Made by a program: the position numbers and the translations under genes. From Erodium maritimum (lineage: Eukaryota > Streptophyta > Magnoliopsida > Geraniales > Geraniaceae): DNA of 64,000 bases. Where the stretch lies: the NCBI GenBank assembly GCA_963921825.1, contig OY997593.1, positions 69,362,039 to 69,426,038 of the forward strand. Direction: 5' to 3'. Below, in pieces: positions 42,524-53,770 of the stretch (positions are counted from its first letter, which is position 1; every line of letters starts with the position of its first letter). The notes beneath the pieces are model-generated. The model was not told where the DNA came from, searched no databases, and saw only the letters and a list, made by a program, of their open reading frames with translations.

Positions 42524-42900
42524 CTCCCTGTACAATTTGGGCTCCAAAATTGGACCATTTCAAGCCCATGACGCACACCTCACCCTACCAAGGTCGATGC
42601 AAATACGAGAACATGGTTCTCTCATTTTCAGGTGTTTTCTCTACATGGTCGTTATCCCATCAAATGCCCCCTATCTTTTACCATAGCCATTTTCATGTCG
42701 AGTCAGGAAACGATCATCATTTACTACTCTTTTACAATCACCATTCTGGGAATCGTCTCCCACATTTTGTCCTTGATATAACAAGTTATTTCACAATAAA
42801 ATTAGCGTTCGATATCTACGAATTAAAACTTTATCTCACCTTATCCATTTTTATCACTCATATGTCATGTAATGTTTGGCTAATAAAGTTCCAATTATAT

Positions 42901-43344
42901 AGGGGTACAATCCGTTGTAAATGAAGCTTATGTTGTAAAATGTAAATAGATTGTAATCATTGGATTAGATTAGATGGAAGGATGAGATTAAAATAGTCAT
43001 TAATGGCATAAATGTAAATATAAAGAACTTTAAATCTATTAAGGACATTTTATATGGAATGAGTAAATTTGATTTTATTACTGTAATTTGATTTTTTTTT
43101 ACGGTTAAAAAATCTGGTTTTTTTAATAAATTCGAAAATATCATTTTTTTAATATTTTATTTTTGGTAAAATTTTCTTAAAATAAATATTCATCTTTTTA
43201 ATATTACAAATAATTTACTACAATAATTTGTATTCAATATTACAATAATTTATAGCTAATATTATAGTATTTGTAATCAATATTACAGTAATTTATAGTT
43301 AATATTACAGTAATTTGTAAATATTTACAACGGATTGTGTACCT
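42901..43344. mobile_element. MITE 1 in TA-rich DNA
   Basis: The ends AGGGGTACAATCCGTTGTAA and, reversed, AGGTACACAATCCGTTGTAA form terminal inverted repeats flanked by TATAT on the left and ATATATATATA on the right. The 444-bp interior is AT-rich and contains short direct repeats of the form ATTACAGTAATTTGTA. Confidence 0.75.
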
Positions 43345-43355
43345 ATATATATATA

Positions 43356-43611
43356 GGATAACAATCAGGTACAAACTTACATCTTTCGTCAGAACGTAAA
43401 ACTTTCAATCTGGACCCTTTAATCATAGAATTAAAGGTCTAGATTTAATGCATATCTTTTAATATCTTTTTAATTAATGCATATCTTGTAATTGATTTCG
43501 TAATCAATCAACCCCCACCCCCCTGAATTTCGGTGGTCATCCGATCTGAGTAATCAATGATCCAGATTAATTCTACGTTCTGACCCGAAATAAGGTTTGT
43601 ACCCGAAAGCT

Positions 43612-43613
<2 letters not shown>
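43356..43613. mobile_element. MITE 2 in (TA)n
   Basis: Starts GGATAACAATCAGGTACAAA and ends AAGGTTTGTACCCGAAAGCT, an inverted pair (GTACAAAC core), with TA repeats on both sides. It shares an internal block (TAATGCATATCTTGTAATTG, CCCCCACCCCC) with MITE 3. Confidence 0.8.

Positions 43614-43667
<54 letters not shown>
43614..43667. repeat. (TA)n microsatellite between two MITEs
   Basis: About 27 TA dinucleotides without interruption, joining MITE 2 and MITE 3. Confidence 0.95.
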
Positions 43668-43670
<3 letters not shown>

Positions 43671-43967
43671 GACCTTTCAGGTATGAACCAATCTTTACAT
43701 ACGAAATACGATTTCGCAAGGCTGAATTAATGCATATCTTGTAATTGGGATTTCTACGATTCCAAAGTTGTGATTAATTCGTATTTCGTATCTTGTAATT
43801 AATGCATATATTTTTAATATCTTTTTAATTAATGCATATCTTGTAATTGATTTCGTAATCAATCACCCCCACCCCCTGAATTTCGATGGCCATCCGATTT
43901 GGGTAATCAATGGTACAGATTGGTTCTACGTTCTGACCCGAAAATGGGTTTGTACTTGATAGCCCCC
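43668..43967. mobile_element. MITE 3 in (TA)n
   Basis: Starts GGGGACCTTTCAGGTATGAACC-like and ends GGTTTGTACTTGATAGCCCCC-like, an inverted pair. It is 300 bp, followed by TATATATATATA. It is the same family as MITE 2, with an extra stretch near the left end. Confidence 0.8.
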
Positions 43968-43999
43968 TATATATATATAATACGTTGGTCGCGATTTTG

Positions 44000-44359
44000 A
44001 AAGGGTAAATTTACCGGTACAAAACTCATAATTTAGTCGAACGAAATTTAAGTCTAGTTTTTTTTTTGCGAAAGGTGCAACTTTTATAACTTGAAGTCAA
44101 TTACAATGTTGTGCATCGAGGAACATGCTCCCCGACCACGAAAAGGACAATTTTAACGAACAATGGTTCACTGATACTTGTAATACCAGAACCGTCACAG
44201 ACGGTATGTTGACGCCCCATGGGCAAGGAAAGAAGACGGAGGGGGGAAGGGGATATTGTAGATCATAGACCTTAACAGTAATGGTGATGGTGGGAGGCAA
44301 AGCATCGTCTAAGGACCCCTCTCAGGGCCAGTCCCTAATGCTGCCCTCCCTAGAGAAAT
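44000..44359 (-). other. Short retroelement-like tail; no gene
   Basis: A T-run followed by GCGAAAGGTGCAAC at about 44060 looks like the 3' end of a minus-strand LINE or similar retroelement. The next 270 bp have no recognisable coding sequence. Confidence 0.3.
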
Positions 44360-45109
44360 TGTCACGCCTCAAATCCGGCATTGACCGGACTCGAGACGTG
44401 GCTTAAACAAATAATCAAATGATAGCGTTAAAGATAAAATTTACCAACTGTAAATCTCCAAGTCTTACTTTCGATCATAAACTCGATATAAAAAGTTCCA
44501 CAAAAATCAAATAAACATAAGTTTAAACCAAGGTGAAACCCAATGACGTCTCTACTAGTAAGGCACCCGGACCCACAGAAGCTCCCGAGCCTCAAGTCCA
44601 CTACTCAACAAGCAAGCCTGTAAAAACAATAAAGAAACATACAGGGGTGAGCTTACGCTCAGTAGGGAAAATAATAAAGAACGGCAACCTTCAAGGTTAA
44701 TAGACGGGAATAACACAATTGAACTTGAGTTCCAGTAACATGAACAACCAATCAGAAACTGAAGTAAAAGGTAACAATACGAGTCTCTAACTCTTTAAGA
44801 ATGTGATAATTAGTCTAGAAATTTAAGGACAAACGATATACTCCTTGATAAACAATGAAGGAGAGAACATTAAAATCTCACAGTGAACCGTTAAGTCACG
44901 ATACTCCGATCCACAATAATCTTTGTGTCGTGTCGGATTTCCCCTCGATCCAGAGGTGACGCATACATTGGGTTACCGGAAATATTCCTGAAGGAACACA
45001 TAACATCGGGATCTCCGGAAACGTCCCCAAAGGACCATAGATCATTGGGATAAAATAGGATAAACTACCGAGAATGCTCCCGCAAGACGCATACACCCGG
45101 GGTGAAGCA

Positions 45110-45300
45110 ATAAGTAACCATCCCCGCAAGGTGAACAATCTCTTGGCTATGATACTACCCCACACTGGATTACCCGTCGGTGTGGGTACCATACCGGACC
45201 GCGAATAACCATCCCCGCAGGGTAAACCATTTCTCGGTTATGATACTACCCCACACCGGATTACCCGTCGGTGTGGGTACCATACCGGACCACAAGTCAT
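45110..45300 (+). repeat. Two-unit tandem repeat of about 92 bp in the LTR
   Basis: Two successive copies of a unit containing AACCATCCCCGCA, GATACTACCCCACAC and GTCGGTGTGGGTACCATACC. A partial third follows, with CTACCCCACACCGG near 45310. Confidence 0.8.
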
Positions 45301-46229
45301 CGGCTTAGGTACTACCCCACACCGGTATGTTCCCTCGGTGTAGGTACCTCACATGCACTACCCCACACCGCAGTGTGGGTGCCATACCAGAATACAACCT
45401 CACCTAAAAGGCACACAAGAGAATACCATACCAAACAATCATGAAACAACCAAGTCTTAGCAAAGCACAAATCCATCAGAACACGCCATAAGAATCCATA
45501 TAACCTTACACTCACCGTATACTTACCAATTACGATCCATCGGTCTATCATCATTCACCCGATCATACCATTTACCACAATCAATTACACTCAAATCTTC
45601 ATGCATTAATTCAACCAAGCATTCAATCAAACGATCATTCAAGCATTTATAATTTAATCAATCAAATCATCTAGTTTAATTAGACTCTCATCCTATTCTA
45701 AAGACTAGGCAAACACGGCATGCGAGGCAATCACAAACAATCCTAAGGCTCATCACGACCAACTACCAGCACGGCAATTCCCCAGTATTGGAAGCAGTTA
45801 ACTAGTGAGTCACAACCTATATGCATACTAGACTCGTCTGTTTATTAATAATTGAAAAGCGATTATTCTAGTGGTTTCTATATGCAAACTAGGACCTTTC
45901 CGATTATTATTATCCTAATAGGCATACTAAGCGTTCTTAAATTAACATAGGAGTTTAGTACTTTCCCTACCTCGAGGTCTTCCACGAACAATACTCCTTG
46001 CTGCTGACGTCCGGGCTAGCTTCCCCTCCGTCTTCTCACGGGTCCAAGTCCTCGCCTTCCTTCGAGCTCGGTCTCACGGTCTTGGATCACAACAATACTA
46101 GAATTAGTAACTAAACAAGGCGGTCTTCAACTTACAACACCGAACAACCCTTTAGAAAACAGTACTAGGGCCAAAGGAACGAACTTGGTATCGAACTAGT
46201 CTCAAGAGGGAAGGGTTATAGTTCTGGGA

Positions 46230-46510
46230 ACCAGGCCCGAAGTCTGGCCCATCCCATGTCACCTTCCGGCCCGGAATCTGATCCGGAACGTGTCACGGAC
46301 CGGTCTGGAACCAGGCACGGACCGCGTCACAGACCGGACCGGTATCAGACATGGACCGCGCGACGCACCGGCCCGAAATCAGACATGGACCGTGCGAGGT
46401 GCCGTGCCGGAGTCAAGACCGTTCCACACCGTGTACCGTGTCGGTACTTAACCCGTTCCGTGTCGCGTACCGTGCCGGCACCAGGCCCGTTCTGGGTCCC
46501 ATTCCGTGCC
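46230..46510 (+). repeat. GC-rich CGGACCGG/CCGTGCCG array in the LTR
   Basis: Degenerate units such as CACGGACCGG, CAGACCGGACCGG and CGTACCGTGCCGG repeat for about 280 bp. They differ in sequence from the arrays in the two sister LTRs. Frames on both strands here are compositional. Confidence 0.7.
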
Positions 46511-47389
46511 GAACCAGACCAGAACCTTCCCATTTCTTCTCCAACTCGGATTCTACGAAAATAAAACCAAAAACTCCATTTCCAGCTCCACCCAACTCCA
46601 AAACAGTCATCAACAATCTCCAAACTTCAACACCCTCAATGGGTTTCATCAAAACTTCAACCAACACAAACAAAATAACCTAAACTTCACTAATTCTTCT
46701 CCAACAACAACCAAGGAACCAAGTTCTTCAAGTTCAAGCCAAAACACACAAAAACCCAAACTAGAAAGTGTATGAAATGGGAAGTTAAGAGCATCCATAC
46801 CTTGAGGATGAGGAGGTGATGAAGCTAGGAAGCTTTTGGAGATGAAATGGTGAAGAAATGAGCTAAATCTCCTCCCTTTTCTCTCTTTCTTCTTGCTCAA
46901 GGAATGTAGCTCTCCCCTCTTCTCTCCCTTGGTGGTTTTTGGCTGCAACACCAAGTAATGAGCTGAATTGTCTCAATCCAATGCTTTAAATGACCTAGAA
47001 TGCTAAATGACCAAAGCCCTCTCAAGTTTTATCCACTTAAAGGCAAACAGGAGGAGTAAAAGGTCATTTGAGCCCATTTTCTTTTCATCCAAGTCTCTAA
47101 TGTCATGTGACATTGTGGGAGCCACTTTCTTTTAGTAAAAGTCCAGCAGTCCAAAATAAATCAGAAAAAGTCGATAAAAATCTCGGGTTTGACCAAAAGT
47201 TGACCGTTACAATATTACAGTCAATTCAAAGGAAATGACCCAACTAAGCTAACCGTGATGACGGCTAAGCTTTTTGGGCCCTGGAAAGATCCCCAATGAC
47301 TTCCGGAGTCATCTGTTGACTTTTCCGACCGAAAGTCAAACTTTGCTATAAATCACCGGTTCGACCGGGGGCGGTTCTTACAAAAATCC

Positions 47390-47820
47390 TTGATTCTCTG
47401 TTCGATAGACATTGATCCTGCAAAGACGAACTCAAATAAAATAAAAAAGACCATTTCGATTAGCCAGATCCATAATCGTGAAAGGGGTCGAGGCGGTTGC
47501 GGCGATGGAGGTCAGGGAGAAGGATGTGCCGTTGCGACTACAGATCCGGCGGCGGCGACTTCAGGGACGACTCTAGAGATGGCGGCGGCATCCGAGACAG
47601 CGATGACATTAGAGGCGGCGACGGCAGCAAGGACGACGGCAGCATTAGGGATGGCGACGGCAGCATCAAGGACGGCGGTTGTAGAGACGGAAATCTCCGG
47701 AGCAGAGGGGATACCGAAACAGGTCGGGAGCCGCTTCATTGGTGGCGGGAGAAGACCAACATCGCGGTGACTAGAGACGGATTGAAAGAAACCCTAACAA
47801 CAAAAAAAATTTTACAGAAT
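47390..47820 (-). mobile_element. LINE 5' leader relic (minus orientation)
   Basis: On the minus strand the segment opens near 47810 with TTGTTGTTAGGGTTTCTTTC, continues as a GC-rich repetitive Ala-coding-like stretch (GCCGTCGCC units), and ends near ATGGATCTGGCTAATCGAAA, which echoes the 31878-31900 part of the LINE-derived element. It is probably a 5'-only LINE copy. Confidence 0.35.
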
Positions 47821-48206
47821 CCAAAAGAAAAGTTATGTAAATGATAGGATCATAATATGCCATGGTAAAAACCATAGCCATAGTTATGGATTTTGGATAA
47901 TTTAAGCCTAGTTTAATCAAGAAAAGCACGCATAAAAACAATATTTAAAAAATTATTGGAATGTCCTCGAAGCTTAATAAACAGAAAAGGTCAAAAGAGC
48001 ACTATCAACTTTGGATAATGTTTCGTATTACAATATCCGCAAGAGCCAAAGAAGCAATGCCAAGTGGCATTTAGCAATCACTAGACACATGAATTAATAC
48101 AAGTAACATTACTTACTAGTACAGAACAAGACCAGATCAGAATCAAAACATAAATATTTGAAGCAAAGAGAGTGAGAGAGAGATCCAGAAGAACCTAAGA
48201 TCAGAC

Positions 48207-49674
48207 ATGGCAGCAACAGTGAATGTGATGGCCTCTTCACTGAGCCTAAGACCATCTCCTTCTCTTGAAATGATGAAGAAGAAGACCCCTTTCAAGGTCA
48301 TGGCCAGTGGTGGCAAGAAGATCAAAACTGACAAACCCTATGGTATATATTACAATTTACATGCATGCATGTTCATATTCATGTTCATGTTCATGATCTG
48401 GGTTATGGGTTTTGATTTGATCTGCTTTTCAGGGATTGGAGGTGGCATGAACTTGAAGGAGGGCAAGGATGCATCAGGGAGGAAGCCCAAAGTGAGTTAT
48501 TTTTCATTGTTCTTGGTGTGTTTTCTCGAGAAAATTGTTTCGATACAGTAGTTTAAGCTTGTGATTCAATGATCACCGTTAGAATTTGATCGCAAGTTAG
48601 CCTTTAAGTATCAGTTTAAGTTTTTAGTTGGGTTGATTTTCTAATATGATATCAAAACATGATTCTTCACTGGTGCAGATTTAAACCTTACTCTATAAAA
48701 AAAATCTTCTTAACCGTTTAAAATTGGGCTCATCTCCTCTTTTTGAATACTTCACCATCAAATCCGCAAACAGATTGTCCGTAAAAATATGCGTTAAAAT
48801 ATAGTTATAACTTATAATTGAACCTTCAATTATTAGTTTAACCTTTTAATTGAGTTTGTTATCTGATAATCATTAGTTCTTTTAGGGTTTGTGGAGCCAA
48901 CATGATTTTCATGACATTGACACTTTCTTGTATGTATGGTTGTGAATTGGATTTTACAGGGAAAGGGTGTGTACCAATTCGTCGACAAGTATGGTGCTAA
49001 TGTCGATGGCTACAGGTAGATTGTCGTTCTTTTCGCTGCATAATGTGATGATCTTTTAATGGAAATGGAATCATATTGGAACAAATCAATCATATTATTC
49101 TAATTTGATTTGATTTGATCTGATTGCGGTTAACAAATTTACTTCAAGCTGTTGAGCATAAGATTGCTACAACTAATATAACTTTGAGGTTATGTTCCAA
49201 TAGTAGCATCAAGTTCATGTTTAACAACAAACATGAACCTTGATGTAGCATCAATTATGCTCTAATCTCTTTTTTTTCTTTTTCTTTTTGGTATATAGTC
49301 CAATCTACAATCCGGACGAGTGGTCTCCAACTGGTGATGTCTACGCCGGGGGTAAGTGTTCAGCACTTACTAAGGGATCTCTTATTTTGTTAGGCCAATT
49401 AATCCGGTCATCTTGTTGAACTGTGAACCCGGATTGTCTAAATATAAAAATAAATAGTTAATCATAAATGTTAGAACACATCTAACTAATAATATTGACT
49501 TTTTAGTTATGGAAGTCCAAGACTTATAAGTATCGTTTAAAGTTTATTTTTGTATCAACCCGATTGTCCCTGCTTTCAGGTGCCACTGGATTGGCAATCT
49601 GGGCCGTGACCCTGCTCGGAATTCTCGCCGGAGGTGCTCTTCTGGTTTACAACACAAGTGCCTTGGCACAGTAG
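48207..49674 (+). CDS. psbR: Photosystem II 10 kDa polypeptide PsbR, chloroplastic (5 exons)
   Basis: The exons are 48207-48342, 48433-48491, 48960-49015, 49299-49351 and 49580-49674, all with GT...AG introns. They join in frame to 133 codons (132 aa plus stop). The first about 35 residues are a Ser-rich chloroplast transit peptide. The mature part has [10 protein letters not shown], the Asp/Gly segment [25 protein letters not shown], and a C-terminal transmembrane helix, [18 protein letters not shown], ending NTSALAQ as in Arabidopsis PsbR. PsbR is a thylakoid subunit that helps to assemble the oxygen-evolving proteins PsbP and PsbQ onto photosystem II. The gene is nuclear and intact. Intron 2 carries a TRIM (48577-48868). 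No clear TATA box was found. Confidence 0.96.
48577..48868 (+). mobile_element. TRIM retrotransposon in psbR intron 2 (copy 3)
   Basis: Two terminal repeats (48577-48646, 48792-48868) start CGTTAGAA and CGTTAAAA and carry TTTTAGTTGGGTTG or TTTTAATTGAGTTT. After the first comes TGATATCAAAAC, a decayed primer-binding site. The interior matches the intact TRIM at 19240-19568. The flanks ATCAC and ATCAT agree at four of five bases. It lies in the sense orientation of psbR and leaves both splice sites of intron 2 intact. Confidence 0.8.
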
Positions 49675-50390
49675 AGCACACTCTTGTAAGGTGTATTTAG
49701 CCTGTTGTGGCATGTGAATGTATCTAGTGAACTAGCCGTTACAAGAGCTTCAAAACGACACCGCTTTGTGGACTGTTATGTGTAATATTATAATATGGGT
49801 TTGAATCAATCATGCTTGAGAATATGCATCAGGCTTCTAGCTTGCATATGGGCTTCAAATGGGTTACTAGCCCATTGTAAAGCCCAACTAACGAATTGGG
49901 CAGAACTAAGTATATATATTTGTAGAGTTCAAATTATTTTATTTGAATGGAATTAGTTGATTATTGCAAAGAAAAAATAAGATATTTAATATTTGTGTTC
50001 AAATCGGTTTTGCGTATAATGAAAGAAATAAATCTAAATCGAACCCTGAAACTGTGAGAGTTTGGTAACGAGTAGCTTTCAATCACGTCTAGGGTCCATG
50101 ATTTTACAGAAAAATATTTTTAAAGTACAAAAATAATTATCACTAAATGATTAATAAAATAAGTATAATAATTGGTACTATTAATTATGGAAGTCAATGT
50201 TCAAGAAAGACTTTCAAAATCACAAGCAGCAGTGTGCACTTGTAAGTAAATAGGCTTTTTATTAACGGTGGATTTATATTTTAATCGTGATTCGTTACGT
50301 TTCCAACATGTCGGCATGTACGAAGTATTGGTTAGGTTATGTTCATATATACGTAAAACATGACAAAATTGTTGTTTTTTATTAGGGATT
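49675..50390. other. 3' flank of psbR; no further gene
   Basis: This stretch contains the psbR 3' untranslated region (the first 150 bp are GC-balanced) and then AT-rich DNA. No element ends or coding motifs are evident. Confidence 0.4.
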
Positions 50391-51720
50391 ATTTTTTAGT
50401 GAAAGGAACTTTATTTATTAATTTCAACCAAGAATACGAAAAGAGAGGATCAGTGGGGGATTTTGGGACGTTCCGAGACCATCCCCAAAAATAATGTTAT
50501 AATTGCAATTGAGATATAGTCGGTCGTGACATATAAGGCTAAACTTCAAGAAACGGAAACTTAAAGAACAATCCTTTTTCGACCAGATACAAATATGGGT
50601 CTTAACTGTTGGCTTGATTATCGGGGGAGGATGGAGTCTCCTTAGAATGTATGCGATTTGATCATAGTTCACCGTAATTAGTGAATGAGGATGATCAACT
50701 ACACCCAACTATGAAGGGGACGCCTCCTCGACGTCGTACTTCCCTATCGATGCCTCATTGGATATAACGAGCATGTGTAACAAACCTCGTCTGGCTGTGT
50801 GAGCTAACAAAGGCACCCAATACCAAATCTTCATCTCCCTTGACGGTGAGGACCCGTGGTCCAGTTATGACGTCAGTCATACACTCACTCTTGACCATGA
50901 CCATGATGGTGCGGGAAGCTATTATTTTTTTATATACACTTTTTATTTTATTTTTTAATTCTAATCCTTTTTCTTTATAATTATTTTATTAATTTCTTAT
51001 TTATATTAATTCTTTTATTAATTTTTTGTTAATTATTTTTCATTTTAATTCTTTTGCTAACTATTTTTTTATTTTAAAGAATTTTCATGAATATTTTTTA
51101 CTAATTCTTTTATTAACTTTCATATACTTTTGTTTAATTTTAATTTTTTATTTTCTTTGTTTTTTTGTTAATTCTTTTTTATTTATTACATTCTTTTTAT
51201 ATTTTTAAGAATTTCCATTAATGATTTGATTATTTTTACTAATTTCTTTTTTTTGCAAGTTTTTTTAAATAAAATTGTGATGTTTAATATTATTTTATTC
51301 GAACAGTCAGCAGAAAAAAATAGCATTGTAGGCTATTGACTATTAGTGTTGACTGTTGGTTCAGAATTTGCTGAAATATTATTTTTTTTAATCTAACAGC
51401 ACGAACAGGAAGCACCAACAGGCTAGTGTTGCTCTAAGTAACCAATTATGATCTATTGTTACAAACATTGGTGAAAACCATTAGGATAATTGTAGAATAA
51501 CTCATTTTCAAATATCCATTCCACTCGACTCTATTATTAATTCCGACAATATATATTTGTTATGTTTGTATAATTAAGAATTTGAACATAGGATGTAAAG
51601 TTCGCGGAATATTGAATCAGACAATAAAATACATTTAGAAAAAATATACAAATAACGGAGTGCATATATTGCATGTAATGTAAACCCATATTGCTCACAA
51701 TAAAAAAATTATATACCTTT
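50391..51720. other. AT-rich and low-complexity DNA; no gene
   Basis: 50391-50760 has the look of a minus-strand retroelement tail (T-run, then AAAGGAACTTTATTTATTAA). 50930-51290 is strongly T-rich with many TTTTTTATTT-type words. An open minus-strand frame at 50424-50708 has no recognisable family. Confidence 0.35.
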
Positions 51721-51724
51721 GATG

Positions 51725-53770
51725 GTTGGAATTTTTTTTTATCAGCAAAACAAATATATAAATAAAACCTCAAAAGATGATGAAAATGAGTACAAGACTA
51801 TGAACAGAAATCTAGTTACATATCACAAAAAATCAAAGATAAACGCATCCATTTGTAAGGTAAGAACCACAACACAAGTACAAACTGGAGCACTATTGTG
51901 AAAACATAACCTCAAGACGGGTCCAACAAACGGCGTAAAGAACCATAGAAAAGAAGAAACATTCCTATGATAGGAACCTCAGCTACCCAACAAGGGCGTA
52001 GACCAGACAACCAAGGTCTAAAAACCATAATTTACAACCATTAAGCGCAAGACATGAAGAGATAAAAAAAGGTCTAACACCCGGGTTTTACAGCCATGAA
52101 GCTCAGAAGAATAAAGAATATTTTAACGCAAATTTTCCAACCTTTAAGCACAAACGGTATTGGCAAAAAATCAATCGACTGGTTAAGAAAGTAGATTACC
52201 CGGTCTCATCAAGACCATCAACCTATCACACAAACAAGAAGACGGACACTAACACGTCAGTGGCCAACACTATAATCGATAAAGATATAATAGGAGAGAA
52301 AAACCCACCCGAACACAATAAACCCAAAACTCAAAACTGAAGGTAAACTAAGAGGCACAAAAGCCAAATCACTCGCCAACGGCCAACACATTGATCGGTG
52401 AGTCCAAACCACGAAAGTGGAAGGAAGGATAAGAATACCAAACAGATAACGATAAAGGGATAATGCGGAGACACAAATCTTAAGCTGAAGAGAGGGTATA
52501 CCAGTTCCAGTACCCCGAAGAATCGCAAGATCCACGACAATCAACACCTTAGTGGATGAAGAAACGCGTCCCACACCAGATCTGTAACGAGACGCCAGGA
52601 AACAAACAAACCACCAGACGTAACTAGATCATAACCACTACGATCAACACCCGAGAGGATGAAGAAACGTGTCCCACAGCCAGAACTGAAACTAGACACC
52701 TCTGTTGACACGAAAGAAGCTCTCCTGATATCACCCTAGGGAGCAGATCTACAGTAGAGTCTGAACTCCAGTGGCCAACACCAATACCTTGTTCGAACTC
52801 CTTGAGACTGATGCACTACAACCACCGATCCTCATGAAATCAGTGATGACTGGAACACCCGTCACAAAGGTCGGATCTAGAGGTGACACGACTGAAAAAG
52901 GGAAATAATTATCGGACTATGTCGGAAAACCCCCGAACACCAAAGCCACACTCGTCAGCCAAGGGGGAACCACAACAACAACCTAAGACAAACGTTGGCC
53001 CATTCAGAAGCACCGTAGTATCTCCGGCGACGAGCTCCGACAAAACCATCCACACAAGACGAGCAGCTACAAGATCTGACTAGAGCAGCAACCCGAGCTT
53101 CTAGAGAGAAGCACCGGGCACCCCGAGCTTCCAACCACAAGAACGAGACCCTACCAACGCGAAGAGGTTGAGGATATCGAAACCCAGAAAACCCACAGAA
53201 CTTCGCAACTACCAGATTCACTCCTAGAGAACAACAGGTCGTGGCCATATCTCCTGGAGAACGTCAGAGCTCCGACGAACCAATAGGGAATTACGCGCCA
53301 CCAGGAGGAGTCAGAAGCACCACCAAAGGTCCAAGGGCCTAAGGACCCGTGGTTGCTTCTCCACCAAAGACCAAAATCGTGACCAGTCGGGCTACCGATC
53401 GCACGACCAGCGACCAACCTGATCGAAGGACAACCACCGACTAGCCGACGAATGGAGCACCCGAACTCACACCTCCTTCAAAGACCACGAACATGACCAA
53501 GAGGAGTGAGAGTCACCGAGCACATAATCGGATGCCTCCACAAATCACCAGCCTGACCAGAGGACCACCAACGACGATCTAGATCTGGAGAAAGCGATAA
53601 GACCTAGAATATAGGTTGAAACATAGTATGAAGATAAAGAAGAATGGAGAGTGAGACCAGAAGGAGGGAAGAGAAGAACCTCTGTCGAAAACTACCGAGG
53701 CTGAAACCATGGTCGTCACCAGCGGGGTCAAGAGGAGAGAGACGACGAAAAGTTAGTCTAGGGTTTCCTT
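51725..53770 (-). mobile_element. LINE-derived relic, minus orientation
   Basis: The left edge is a T-run and ATCAGCAAAAC (GCTGAT plus A-run on the minus strand, a LINE 3' end). The right edge on the minus strand is AAGGAAACCCTAGACTAAC, a LINE-leader type start. The central sequence resembles that of 4805-6095 and is GC-balanced with decayed frames. No RT or endonuclease motif is preserved, so this is a deleted derivative. Confidence 0.5.

Larger units (their letters stand above)
44360..47382 (+). mobile_element. Solo LTR of the TGTCACGCC family (copy 3)
   Basis: Starts TGTCACGCCTCAAATCCGGC and ends GGGGGCGGTTCTTACA, i.e. TG...CA as expected for an LTR, about 3.0 kb. The flanking pentamers GAAAT and AAAAT agree at four of five bases. 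Landmarks shared with the other copies include GGGGTGAGCTTACGCTCAGT at about 44645 and a GC-rich block (46230-46510). An inner tandem duplication of about 92 bp with CCCACACCGG and CCGTCGGTGTGGGTACC lies at about 45115-45295. No gag/pol frames. Confidence 0.75.

Noticed and set aside
47497-47844. Asp/Gly/Arg-repeat or Ala-repeat ORFs near 47.5-47.8 kb
   Set aside because: They arise from a short GC-rich repeat (GCGACGGCAGCA-like) and are open in several frames; the segment looks like a LINE leader.
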